Shown: piece after piece, positions 26,046-33,531 of the stretch
How the letters are laid out: each line of letters starts with the position of its first letter
How positions within the stretch are numbered: the stretch's first letter is position 1
DNA from: Rugosimonospora africana
GTDB taxonomy: Bacteria > Actinomycetota > Actinomycetes > Mycobacteriales > Micromonosporaceae
Length of the DNA: 63,317 nucleotides
Direction of reading: 5' to 3'
NCBI RefSeq assembly: GCF_016862975.1
Contig: NZ_BONZ01000046.1
Span: forward strand, 1-63,317
Program-made: the position numbers and the translations under genes
Notes under the pieces: model-generated
Told to the model about the DNA's origin: nothing
Database searches by the model: none
Seen by the model: the letters and a program-made list of their open reading frames with translations, nothing else

Positions 26046-26726
26046 GTGACTTCCGTGGTGCTCGTCGACGACCAGGCACTCGTGCGGATCGGCATCGCGA
26101 CGCTGCTCGACCTGGAGGACGACATCGAGGTGGTCGGCCAGGCCGGCAACGGCGAGGAGGCGCTGGAGCTCATCGCGCGGCTGCGGCCCGACGTCGTACT
26201 CATGGACATCCGCATGCCGGGCCTCGACGGCCTCGCCGCGCTCGCCAGGATCGTCGCCGACCCCCGGCTGGGCGGCGTGCATGTAGTCATGCTGACGACG
26301 TTCGCGATCGACGAGTACATCTTCGAGGCGATCCGGGCCGGTGCCGCCGGGTTCCTGGTCAAGAACAGCGAACCCGAGGAGCTGATCCGTGGGGTGCGCG
26401 CGGCGGCCGATGGCGATGCCCTTCTGTCGCCGGCGGTGACGAGGCGGTTGATGTCCGAGTACGCGACCCGGGCCAAGCTCGCACCCGCGACGCTGCGCCA
26501 GCTGGACCAGCTCACCGACCGCGAACGCGAGGTGCTGGCGCTGGTCGCCACGGGCCTGTCGAACACCGAGCTGGCCGAGCGGCTGTTCGTCAGCCCGCTG
26601 ACCGTGAAGACTCACGTCTCCCGCATCATGACCAAGCTGTACGCGCGGGACCGGGCGCAGCTGGTCGTCGCCGCGTACGAGTCGGGGCTGGTGAGTCCCG
26701 GCTGGTCCGACAGCCCGCGGCGCTGA
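26046..26726 (+). CDS. NarL/LuxR-type response regulator
   Basis: The 226-residue protein has a receiver domain (VVLVDDQALVRIG, phosphoacceptor Asp in VVLMDIRMPG, Thr in VVMLTTF, Lys in FLVKNSEPEEL) and a LuxR helix-turn-helix (LTDREREVLALVATGLSNTELAERLFVSPLTVKTHVSRI). It pairs with the kinase directly upstream and most likely controls the four-gene exporter operon. GTG start at 26046 with GGAGG ending a few bases before it. A strong terminator follows at 26803-26836. Confidence 0.94.
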   Translation: MTSVVLVDDQALVRIGIATLLDLEDDIEVVGQAGNGEEALELIARLRPDVVLMDIRMPGLDGLAALARIVADPRLGGVHVVMLTTFAIDEYIFEAIRAGAAGFLVKNSEPEELIRGVRAAADGDALLSPAVTRRLMSEYATRAKLAPATLRQLDQLTDREREVLALVATGLSNTELAERLFVSPLTVKTHVSRIMTKLYARDRAQLVVAAYESGLVSPGWSDSPRR

Positions 26727-26802
26727 CCGCCCGGACGCCCTCGACGAGCGCCGGAGCACCGCCTTCGCCGGCGGGTCATGGCCTTTCCGGCCATCAGCAC
26801 CG

Positions 26803-26836
26803 CCGGCGGTGACCTGCCAGGGCAGGTCACCGCCGG
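26803..26836. terminator. terminator after the exporter/two-component operon
   Basis: CCGGCGGTGACCTGCC (26803-26818) and GGCAGGTCACCGCCGG (26821-26836) are a perfect 16-bp inverted repeat separated by only AG. It lies between convergent genes and may work in both directions. Confidence 0.75.
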
Positions 26837-26935
26837 TCGATGTGCACGGGCCGTTCGACGTTGAACGACCCTCTGGGGTTCAGTAGGACCGAGCGACTCT
26901 CCCGAGGTCACCGACTCCCGGAGAGCCACCAGCTT

Positions 26936-28237
26936 TCAGGAGACCAGCGCCCGCCAGGTGTTACGACCGACGATCCCGTCCGCTTCCAGCCCCTGGTCGG
27001 CCTGGAACGACAGCACGGCCGCACCGGTATCGGCGTCGAACTGCCCGTTCACCGTCAACGACGCACCGCGCGCGTTCAGCTCGGCCTGCAACGCCTTGAC
27101 AGCCAGCCCCGTGCTGCCCTGCCGCACGGTGACGATCAGCCACTGCCAGGTGTTCGCGCCGACGATCCCGTGCGCGGTCAGCCCGTGGGCCGACTGGAAC
27201 GACGCCGCGGCCCTACGGGTACCCGGACCGAACTTCCCGTCCACCGTCAACGACGCACCGTTCGCGTCGAGCAGGTACTGCAGCGTGGTCACCTGCCGGC
27301 CCTTCTGCCCCTGCCGCACGATCGGCCAGCCGGTGCCGGGCGGTGGCGGGGGCGGGCTGTAGTCGCCCAGCGCGAACGACTTCAAAGCGTCGAGGGTTCC
27401 GTTGAAGAGGTCCTGATCGCCGGGGAACGTCCCGGAGTCGTCGTTCTGCCAGACGGTGTAGGTGTTCCAGCCGGTGGGCAGCGGGGTCGACGCTCCGGAG
27501 TAGGTGGCGACCCACAGCGGATCGTGGGCGCCGAAAGTGGTGCTGTTGCCGGTGCAGGAGGCCCACCAGTCCACCGTCGAGTAGATGGTCGGGTACCGGG
27601 TGGTACGCGCCCGGTACTCGTCGACGAACGAGGCGATCCAGCTGACCATCGACGCCGGGCTCAGCCCGTAGCAGGTGCTCCCGGACGGGTTGTACTCGAT
27701 GTCCAGGGCACCGGGGAGGGTCTTGCCGTCAGCGGTCCAGCCGCCGCCGTGGTCGACGAAGTAGTCGGCCTGGGTGGCACCGCTGGAGGCGTCGGGGTGC
27801 GCGAAGTGGTACGCGCCCCGGATGAGCCCCACCGCGGCCGAGCCGTCGAACTGCTGGCCGAAGTAGCTACTGACGTAGTCGGTGCTCTCCGTCGCCTTGA
27901 TGTAGGCGAACGTCGCACCGTTCGTGGCCACCGACGGCCAGTCGACGTTCTCCTGGTACCCGCTCACGTCGAGGCCCTTGAGGGTACCCGTCGAGAACGG
28001 CTTGACCGCCGGCGCCGGTACGCGGGCCGAGAGCCCCGATCCCGCGTGGTCGGCATCCTCCTGCTGGGCTGCCTTGTTCCCCTGGCTCGAGGCGGAACTC
28101 TGCTGGGCCACGGCGAAATCCCGCTGTCCGGTCGAGGACGGGGTGGCGGCCGAGGCCGACACCCCTCCCAGCAGCAGCGAGCCGACGGCGGCGATGCCGG
28201 CAGTGACGCCGGCAAGGCCGCGCGACCGGCGGGTCAC
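26936..28237 (-). CDS. secreted GH25 lysozyme with two peptidoglycan-binding domains
   Basis: The 433-residue protein has a signal peptide (RRSRGLAGVTAGIAAVGSLLLGG, cleavage near ASAATP), a Gln/Ser-rich linker, and a GH25 muramidase domain (~85-290) with GLDVSGYQENVDW, AYIKATES, GAYHFAHP and the acidic ALDIEYN. Two PG_binding_1 domains follow (~305-368 and ~372-433). It would cut the N-acetylmuramyl-GlcNAc backbone outside the membrane. The GTG at 28237 overlaps the TGA of the CHAP-domain gene (GTGA, 28234-28237), so the two are translationally coupled. A longer frame to 28291 lies within the upstream gene and is unlikely. Role in wall turnover or attack on other bacteria cannot be separated from the sequence. 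Confidence 0.92.
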   Translation of the reverse strand: MTRRSRGLAGVTAGIAAVGSLLLGGVSASAATPSSTGQRDFAVAQQSSASSQGNKAAQQEDADHAGSGLSARVPAPAVKPFSTGTLKGLDVSGYQENVDWPSVATNGATFAYIKATESTDYVSSYFGQQFDGSAAVGLIRGAYHFAHPDASSGATQADYFVDHGGGWTADGKTLPGALDIEYNPSGSTCYGLSPASMVSWIASFVDEYRARTTRYPTIYSTVDWWASCTGNSTTFGAHDPLWVATYSGASTPLPTGWNTYTVWQNDDSGTFPGDQDLFNGTLDALKSFALGDYSPPPPPPGTGWPIVRQGQKGRQVTTLQYLLDANGASLTVDGKFGPGTRRAAASFQSAHGLTAHGIVGANTWQWLIVTVRQGSTGLAVKALQAELNARGASLTVNGQFDADTGAAVLSFQADQGLEADGIVGRNTWRALVS

Positions 28238-29139
28238 AGGTGTACCAGGCCGTAGAAGTTCGAGCTGGACAACGCGTACGACTTGTCCCACGCGCCCCAG
28301 ATCCCGGAACTGTTCGTCGTGTTGCCGGATATGACATAGACGGTGGAGCCGCTGACATGGTCGACGACTCCGATGTGGTACCGGTCGGTCGCGTTACCGA
28401 AGATGATCAGGTAACCGGGCTGCGCGAGGCTGAGCTGGCTCGTCCCGTACCACTTGTTGTGGCTTACCGCCCAGTCGTAGACCGTCGGCACATAGGTCTC
28501 GAACGGGATGCTGACCCCGGCGTAGCGCCAGACCCAGGTGGCGAAGGCGGCGCACCAGTCGGCGCAGATGTTGTACCCCTTGCCCGGTACGCAGTTGCTG
28601 GCGGCGCGGGTACCGACCTCGGCCTTGGCGATGTTGACGATCGTCTCGCCCTGCGTCGCCCCGGCGGGACGGCAGCTCGCGACGATCCGGGCGATGCCCA
28701 TCGAGGTCATGGTGTCCGCCCCGGCGACGCCGTCCGCGGAGAGACCGTGCGCGCTCTGGTAGCTCTTGACCGCGCTCGTGGTCGCCGACGAGTAGTTCCC
28801 GTCGGGACTTGCCATGCCGGCCTTGGTCTGCACGAGCTGGACCACCGTCTTCAACTCGGCGAGCGTCCCCGCTCCGATGGCGGCGTCCACGCTCAGGCAC
28901 CGGTCGCTCTGGAAGGCCGACGTCGCCGCCTGGGTCTTCGGCCCGACGACGCCGTCGACCGAACCGACGTTGTAGTTCAGTCCGTTGAGGTCTGTCTGTG
29001 CGGTCTGGACGTCGGTCGCCGCGAACGACACGCCAGGGCTGAATACCATCGCCGCGACCGCCGCCGCGGCGGCCACGGTCGCGATCGCGGCGCTGCGCCA
29101 GCTCCGCGTTCTCCGGTGTTCCGTCTGGAACCTGATCAT
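28234..29139 (-). CDS. secreted CHAP-domain peptidoglycan amidase/endopeptidase with PG-binding domains
   Basis: The 301-residue protein has a signal peptide (RRTRSWRSAAIATVAAAAAVAAMV, cleavage near SFAATD), two PG_binding_1 repeats (residues ~45-105 and ~110-160) and a CHAP domain (~175-300) with the catalytic Cys in ADWCAAFATWVW, the catalytic His in RYHIGVVDHVSG and a following VYVISGNT. It would cleave peptide stems or cross-links. Four cysteines outside the active site may be disulfide-bonded. ATG at 29139 follows GGAGC. It is co-translated with the GH25 lysozyme, giving a two-activity wall-degrading pair. Confidence 0.9.
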   Translation of the reverse strand: MIRFQTEHRRTRSWRSAAIATVAAAAAVAAMVFSPGVSFAATDVQTAQTDLNGLNYNVGSVDGVVGPKTQAATSAFQSDRCLSVDAAIGAGTLAELKTVVQLVQTKAGMASPDGNYSSATTSAVKSYQSAHGLSADGVAGADTMTSMGIARIVASCRPAGATQGETIVNIAKAEVGTRAASNCVPGKGYNICADWCAAFATWVWRYAGVSIPFETYVPTVYDWAVSHNKWYGTSQLSLAQPGYLIIFGNATDRYHIGVVDHVSGSTVYVISGNTTNSSGIWGAWDKSYALSSSNFYGLVHL

Positions 29140-29314
29140 GACGGGCTCCTCTGCATCCGCGTTGATGCTGCCGGGGTGGGGCAGCGTGCTGGTTGTACCG
29201 CACAAACGTTGTCAGGCGTCGATAGGTGGACGCCGGACAACGAAGTCCGGATAACGACTGCCCGGGGGAGCGGGCTGCCCGCCAGTCGCTGGCCAGAGCC
29301 CACTACTCGGTGAT

Positions 29315-29348
29315 ACCGTATAGCGGTACTCGGTGCCACTCAGTACCG
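29315..29348. promoter_or_regulatory. candidate PadR operator: two inverted repeats
   Basis: TACCG-TATAG-CGGTA (29315-29329) overlaps CGGTACT-N11-AGTACCG (29324-29348), 23 bases before the PadR start. PadR proteins commonly repress their own promoter through such short palindromes, so autoregulation is likely. Confidence 0.45.
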
Positions 29349-29370
29349 GGAGGACCGGAGAGGGCCCGCG

Positions 29371-29697
29371 ATGGACGACCTGACGGAGATGCTGAAGGGC
29401 ACGCTCGAGGGCTGCGTGCTGGAAATCATCCGCAGCGAGGAGACGTACGGGTACGCCATCACGCGTCGGCTGAACGAGCTCGGCTTCGCCGACGTCATCG
29501 AGGGGACGGTGTACACCATCCTGCTGCGGCTGGAGAAGAACGGGCTCGTCCAGGTGACGAAGCGACCATCCGGGATGGGCCCACCGCGCAAGTTCTACGC
29601 GCTCAACGACGCGGGACGCGAAGAACTCGCGACGTTCTGGACGAAGTGGGAGTACCTCTCGTCACGAATCGACAAGCTTAAGGAGGGTGGGAGATGA
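29371..29697 (+). CDS. PadR-family transcriptional regulator
   Basis: A 108-residue winged-helix regulator with the PadR pattern: LKGTLEGCVLEIIRSEETYGYAITRRL at the N-terminus, GTVYTILLRLEKNGLV as recognition helix and wing, and KFYALNDAGREELATF in the wing and C-terminal helix. The usual ligands are small phenolics or membrane-active drugs. ATG at 29371 is preceded by GGAGAGG. The stop overlaps the next start (ATGA, 29694-29697), giving the conserved PadR-DUF1048-DUF1048 arrangement. It probably represses its own operon through the repeats at 29315-29348. Confidence 0.92.
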   Translation: MDDLTEMLKGTLEGCVLEIIRSEETYGYAITRRLNELGFADVIEGTVYTILLRLEKNGLVQVTKRPSGMGPPRKFYALNDAGREELATFWTKWEYLSSRIDKLKEGGR

Positions 29698-30050
29698 ACT
29701 TCTGGGAGACCATCACGGGCAGCGATCTCACCAGGGAATGGAAGGCGTTCGAAGCCCGCGCCGAGGCATTGCCGGCCGACTACCGGGCGGCGTGGGAACA
29801 GATCAAGGCTCACCTCTTTCCCTACTCGGGCTTTACGGGTCGCAACCTGATGCCGATCCTCGACGGCGCTCTGGGCCTGCTCGAAGAGACAGCGGCGGAC
29901 GGGCAGAGCATTCACGAGGTGCTGGGCGACGACATCAAGGGCTTCTGCGCGGCACTGGCCGGCGGAGAAGGGGCTCGCACCTACCGCGACCGGTGGCGCG
30001 AGCAGCTGAACAGGAACGTCGCGAGGAAACTGGGCCGGCTGGGAGGCTGA
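29694..30050 (+). CDS. DUF1048 family protein (first copy)
   Basis: A 118-residue helical, cytoplasmic protein without signal or membrane segments. It matches the DUF1048 pattern: an N-terminal helix with EWKAFEARAEALPADYRAAWEQIKAHL, a middle loop, then LLEETAADGQSIHEVLGDDIKGFCAAL. The family almost always lies behind PadR regulators; its biochemical role is unknown. Start overlaps the PadR stop; the next gene starts one base after its stop. Confidence 0.85.
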   Translation: MNFWETITGSDLTREWKAFEARAEALPADYRAAWEQIKAHLFPYSGFTGRNLMPILDGALGLLEETAADGQSIHEVLGDDIKGFCAALAGGEGARTYRDRWREQLNRNVARKLGRLGG

Positions 30051-30051
30051 C

Positions 30052-30378
30052 GTGGGCATCCAGGACATCATCGAGGGCAAGAAGCAGTGGCGGGCGCACC
30101 TGGCGCGGGTCAAGGCACTCCCGCCGGACTACCAGATCGTCTACAAGGAGATGCAGAGGTACCTCTTCAAGGTCGGACCGGTCGACTTGGCCGACGGGCG
30201 CCTGCTCTCGGGGATCGTCGATTTCTTCGAGGAGGGCGTCACGGCCGGCAAGGGAGTCTTGGAACTCATCGGCAACGACGTCGCCGCCTTCTGCGACGAC
30301 CTGGTCAAGGATTCGCGCACCTACGCGGACATCTACCAGGAGTCCATCAGCGGAAAATCCGGCACGGCCGAGAAATAG
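30052..30378 (+). CDS. DUF1048 family protein (second copy)
   Basis: A 108-residue paralogue of the preceding gene, aligned by eye through VKALPPDYQIVYKEMQRYLF and VLELIGNDVAAFCDDLVKDSRTYADIY. It starts with GTG at 30052, one base after the upstream TGA, so reinitiation is likely. Two unequal DUF1048 copies could form a heterodimer; that is inference. No terminator was seen in the 176 bases before the next gene. Confidence 0.85.
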   Translation: MGIQDIIEGKKQWRAHLARVKALPPDYQIVYKEMQRYLFKVGPVDLADGRLLSGIVDFFEEGVTAGKGVLELIGNDVAAFCDDLVKDSRTYADIYQESISGKSGTAEK

Positions 30379-30554
30379 CGCCCGCCAAGGCAACGCCACG
30401 CCGACCCGCGATCGACCACTCTTGTGGACCCTTCGAATCGACGGGAGCGATGGATGGCTGAGCAGAGACGTGGGTGGCGCCGGCGGCAGGCCCGGGGTGC
30501 CGCCGGCGGTTCGCGCGGGACGGCCGGGACGCGGGTACCGTGCCGGCACGCTCG

Positions 30555-31070
30555 ATGAGTGCCGCGACCGACGGGACTCTGGACGCCGACGCCGAGTACA
30601 CCGAGTACGTGCGGTCCCGCATGACGGTGTGGCGGCGCACGGCGTACCTGATGTGCGGCGACTGGGATCGCGGCGACGATGTCGTGCAGCGCACCATGAC
30701 GGAGTTGTACCGCAAGTGGCCGAAGGCCCGACGGGCCGACAACCTCGACGCGCTGGTGCGCACCATGCTGCTGCGCCGGATGCTGGACGAGCGCCGGCTG
30801 GGCTGGTTCCGCGTACGGCTGACCACCGAACTGCCCGACCGTGCGGCGCCGGCCGGCTCTGATCCCGACGACCGGGTCACGTTGATGGCGGCGCTGCGCG
30901 GTCTCGCGCCGGGGCAGCGGGCCGTGCTGGTGCTGCGCTTCTTCCAGGATCTGACCGTCGAGGAGACAGCGGATGCGCTCGCCTGCTCGCCGGGCACGGT
31001 GAAGAGCCAGACATCGAAGGCGCTGGCGACGCTGCGCCGCTCGCTCACGGTGAAGGCAGGTGCGCGATGA
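30555..31070 (+). CDS. SigE-family sigma-70 factor
   Basis: The 171-residue protein has sigma region 2 (EYVRSRMTVWRRTAYLMCGDWDRGDDVVQRTMTELYRKW) and region 4 (GLAPGQRAVLVLRFFQDLTVEETADALACSPGTVKSQTSKALATLRR) joined by a short linker, the layout of the actinobacterial SigE family. ATG at 30555 fits the family N-terminus better than the in-frame start at 30474. The stop overlaps the ATG of a 16-codon ORF which in turn overlaps the TTG of a membrane-anchored protein (31114), suggesting that sigma factor and a membrane partner are made in a coupled way. Confidence 0.9.
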   Translation: MSAATDGTLDADAEYTEYVRSRMTVWRRTAYLMCGDWDRGDDVVQRTMTELYRKWPKARRADNLDALVRTMLLRRMLDERRLGWFRVRLTTELPDRAAPAGSDPDDRVTLMAALRGLAPGQRAVLVLRFFQDLTVEETADALACSPGTVKSQTSKALATLRRSLTVKAGAR

Positions 31071-31117
31071 ACGCGGTACCCACGGCAATCGACAGTGACG
31101 GAGGCACACGGCGTTGA
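31067..31117 (+). CDS. 16-codon coupling ORF between sigma factor and membrane protein
   Basis: ATG at 31067 overlaps the sigma-factor stop (ATGA) and the frame MNAVPTAIDSDGGTRR ends in a TGA overlapping the next TTG start (TTGA, 31114-31117). GGAGG lies within it, correctly spaced for that TTG. It is probably a ribosome-handover segment. Confidence 0.35.
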   Translation: MNAVPTAIDSDGGTRR

Positions 31118-32244
31118 GCGAACAGGTGGAGATCGCCGCTCTGCTGCACGCAGAGGCGACGACCGATGAGCCGCCGTCCAGCGTTCTAGATGTGAAGCGG
31201 GCGATGTCGGTCGGCCGGCGGCAGCGCCGGTACGGGCGGGCGGCCTGCGCCGGACTCGTGGTGGCGGTGCTCGCCGCGGGTGCGGTCACGGTACCGAGGG
31301 TGCTGCCGGCCCGCGGTACGGCAGGGTACGACGTCGCCGGCCTGCCGGCCGTGTCGGCACTGCCGACCATGTCCGGTGATGTGGCGCCGCCGAGCTTCGA
31401 CCCGCTCAAGCTGTACCTGAAGTTCGGTTGGGTTCCCGGCCGCTACGACCAGCGCTCGTACGAAGTGGGCGCCACGGGGCAGGGCATGATGGCAGTCCTC
31501 ATGGCGTACCCGGTTGTCGGGCACGACTGGCAGGGTGTGTCGGTCACGTTGTACCCCCGCGGCGTCACCCCGCCGCCACCGCAGCGCCTGGTCGGCCGGG
31601 CCACGGTGACCCGCACCATCCCGGCGTCGGTGAACGGGCAGGACGCGAATTGGACCGTCTACAGTGGAGCGACTATACCCGAGGCGTTTCTGGACTGGCG
31701 GTACGCGCCGCAGGGGTGGGCCCGGATACAGGTGACCGACGCCAACGCGGACGTGGCCGACATCGCGGTACGGGTCGCGGAGAAGCTCCAGGTCAGCACG
31801 ACCACCTCGGTGACGGTGCCGTTCCGGGTCGGCGCGTTGCCCTCCGGGCTCCGGCGGGTCTCGACAAGCATCAACTCCTCGACGCAGTCCGACGACTCGC
31901 CCTGGTACGCCGAGATGGCGTTCAGCGCCGGTCGGACCGAGCAGCAGCGGGAAGACGAGAGGCTGATCGTCAACGCGACGGCATACCGCGACCAGGACAG
32001 GGTCGGCGGGAAGGGCTTCGACACGCCGAACACCACGATCGACGGGCACCCGACGAGCCAGATACCACCGAGCGGGCCGACGAGCGACCTGACGGTCTAC
32101 CACATAGGGTTGATGAACCTTGAGGTCGAGGCCAGTACCCTCGGGGTGGCCGGGCTGCTGGGCCCAGAGGGGTGCCGCAGCGTGTACCCGAGACTCAACC
32201 CGGTTCCGGGCAACGCCAGTTCGGTGATCAGTCAGCTGGGCTGA
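31114..32244 (+). CDS. membrane-anchored protein, probable partner of the SigE-family factor
   Basis: The 376-residue protein has a ~45-residue cytoplasmic N-terminus (EIAALLHAEATTDEPPSSVLDVKRAMSVGRRQRRYGR), one transmembrane helix (~44-62, AACAGLVVAVLAAGAVTVP) and a ~310-residue extracytoplasmic part with no recognised domain. Immediately downstream of a SigE-family gene, this topology fits an anti-sigma or sensor role; there is no HxxxCxxC zinc motif. TTG at 31114 is chosen because GGAGG precedes it and no other start fits. Conserved-looking features are VSVTLYPRGVTPPPPQRLVGRATV and an EGCRSVYP turn with a single Cys. Function unproven. Confidence 0.6.
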   Translation: MSEQVEIAALLHAEATTDEPPSSVLDVKRAMSVGRRQRRYGRAACAGLVVAVLAAGAVTVPRVLPARGTAGYDVAGLPAVSALPTMSGDVAPPSFDPLKLYLKFGWVPGRYDQRSYEVGATGQGMMAVLMAYPVVGHDWQGVSVTLYPRGVTPPPPQRLVGRATVTRTIPASVNGQDANWTVYSGATIPEAFLDWRYAPQGWARIQVTDANADVADIAVRVAEKLQVSTTTSVTVPFRVGALPSGLRRVSTSINSSTQSDDSPWYAEMAFSAGRTEQQREDERLIVNATAYRDQDRVGGKGFDTPNTTIDGHPTSQIPPSGPTSDLTVYHIGLMNLEVEASTLGVAGLLGPEGCRSVYPRLNPVPGNASSVISQLG

Positions 32245-32255
32245 CCGTGCGGATG

Positions 32256-32284
32256 GCGCCGCCCGTCCGCCGGGTGGGCGGCGC
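32256..32284. terminator. intergenic hairpin
   Basis: GCGCCGCCC (32256-32264) and GGGCGGCGC (32276-32284) form a 9-bp stem with an 11-nt loop between two plus-strand genes; it could be a terminator or an attenuator. Confidence 0.45.
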
Positions 32285-32333
32285 GCCGCTTGACCAGTGC
32301 CACGCGCCCCACCCACCCTCCTGGAGCCCCCGG

Positions 32334-33266
32334 ATGACGCGTCTTCGCCTGCTCATGCTCAGCGGTCTGATCGTGGCGGTCGCGTCGGGGGCGCTGGTCA
32401 TCCTGGTACCGGCCACTCGGTCCAGGCTCTACAACGTCGCCGCACAGGCGTACGGCGCCACCTCCCCGACCCCGGGCCGGGCCAACATCGCGATGCAGGC
32501 CGCGCCGCCACCGCCGACCCTGAGAGCCGGCCAGGTCACCATCCCCACAAGCCCGAGCTTCGAACGGTTCGGCTGGGCGTTCCTGGACCTGCGAGCCAAG
32601 AAGCTGATCGGATCGACCAACAAGGACACGATGGTCAACACCACCGAGTCGATGGTCAAACCCTGGCTGGCCGCGGACTACTTCACCCGTCTGGGCGGCG
32701 CCCAACCGACCGATGCGATGCTGCGCACCATCACCTTGATGATCGAGGACAGCAATGACGACGCCGCGACCACGGTCTACGGCGCAGACGGCGGGCTGGG
32801 GTCGATCAGGCGACTCGTGTCCACGTGCAAACTGACCGAGACACATGCCGGACAGAGCTGGAGCTACACCCAGATCACCCCGGCCGACGCGGTGCGTTAC
32901 GGCAGATGCATCGCCGACGGCACGGCCGCCGGCCCGAAATGGACGCCGTGGCTGCTGGACAAGATGCGGCATGTCCGGGGCGATGTAAGGGACAACAACC
33001 CGTCCAACGTGAAGGTGCAGGGCGGGCACTGGGGGATCATCGACGCCCTTCCACAGTCGCTGGCGAAGGACACGGCGATCAAGAACGGCTGGACCTACAT
33101 CTACGCCGACGCGCGGTGGCACATCAACTGCATGGCCGTCCATCCGGACTGGGTACTCACAGTGGAGATGCAGTTCGCCGGCTCGCAGACGTACACCGGC
33201 CTGCAGCAGGGCGCCAACACATGCGCCTCGGTAGCACGACAACTGCTCTACACTCCGGATGTCTGA
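32334..33266 (+). CDS. secreted or membrane-anchored serine hydrolase, beta-lactamase/PBP-like
   Basis: The 310-residue product has an N-terminal hydrophobic segment (LRLLMLSGLIVAVASGALVILV). The remainder resembles class-A beta-lactamase-like folds: a possible SxxK in TTESMVKPWLAADYF, a SxN-type DSNDDAAT about 55 residues later, and KNGW near the C-terminal strand in place of KTG. Several residues deviate from consensus, so activity on beta-lactams is doubtful; a wall-binding or D,D-peptidase-like role is possible. Two cysteines flank the DAVRYGRC stretch. ATG at 32334 is used; an in-frame upstream start at 32172 is inside the preceding gene. It may belong with the sigma factor and membrane protein upstream. 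Confidence 0.6.
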   Translation: MTRLRLLMLSGLIVAVASGALVILVPATRSRLYNVAAQAYGATSPTPGRANIAMQAAPPPPTLRAGQVTIPTSPSFERFGWAFLDLRAKKLIGSTNKDTMVNTTESMVKPWLAADYFTRLGGAQPTDAMLRTITLMIEDSNDDAATTVYGADGGLGSIRRLVSTCKLTETHAGQSWSYTQITPADAVRYGRCIADGTAAGPKWTPWLLDKMRHVRGDVRDNNPSNVKVQGGHWGIIDALPQSLAKDTAIKNGWTYIYADARWHINCMAVHPDWVLTVEMQFAGSQTYTGLQQGANTCASVARQLLYTPDV

Positions 33267-33280
33267 CGCATGCTGCTCGG

Positions 33281-33395
33281 GTGCCCGAGGCGCTGACCGT
33301 GGAGCGCGCCGCTGAGCTGCTCACCGACCTGTTGCCTGCCCGCTCTCGACCGTGAACTGCGCGAGCTCGTGGTCGAGGCCGTCGCGGACGCCTAG
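33281..33395 (+). pseudogene. possible frameshifted gene remnant
   Basis: A GTG-started frame reads VPEALTVERAAELLTDLLPARS before a stop, and a second frame then reads LDRELRELVVEAVADA before TAG at 33393-33395. Joined by a one-base change, these make a plausible helical C-terminus of a small protein. No start signal or homologue is recognised, so this is a weak call. Confidence 0.25.
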
Positions 33396-33427
33396 CCTGC
33401 AGGTTGTCGACCGTTCCGACGAGGATC

Positions 33428-33462
33428 GGCCGCGGCCCGACGGCGTGTGTCGGACCGCGGCC
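33428..33462. terminator. bidirectional terminator hairpin
   Basis: GGCCGCGG-C-CCGAC (33428-33441) pairs with GTCGG-A-CCGCGGCC (33449-33462) with one mismatch and a 7-nt loop. It separates the convergent serine-hydrolase-like gene and the YncE-like gene. Confidence 0.6.
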
Positions 33463-33531
33463 TTGCGCGCCCTGCCCAGCGATCGATGGAGGACCTCGTC
33501 GGCTCCGGCGACGCGGCCCCAGGGGAGTCCG

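Noticed and set aside
26895-26923. Hairpin CTCTCC...GGAGAG as terminator of the GH25 gene
   Set aside because: The stem is only 6 bp with a long loop; the 16-bp hairpin at 26803-26836 is a better candidate for both directions.
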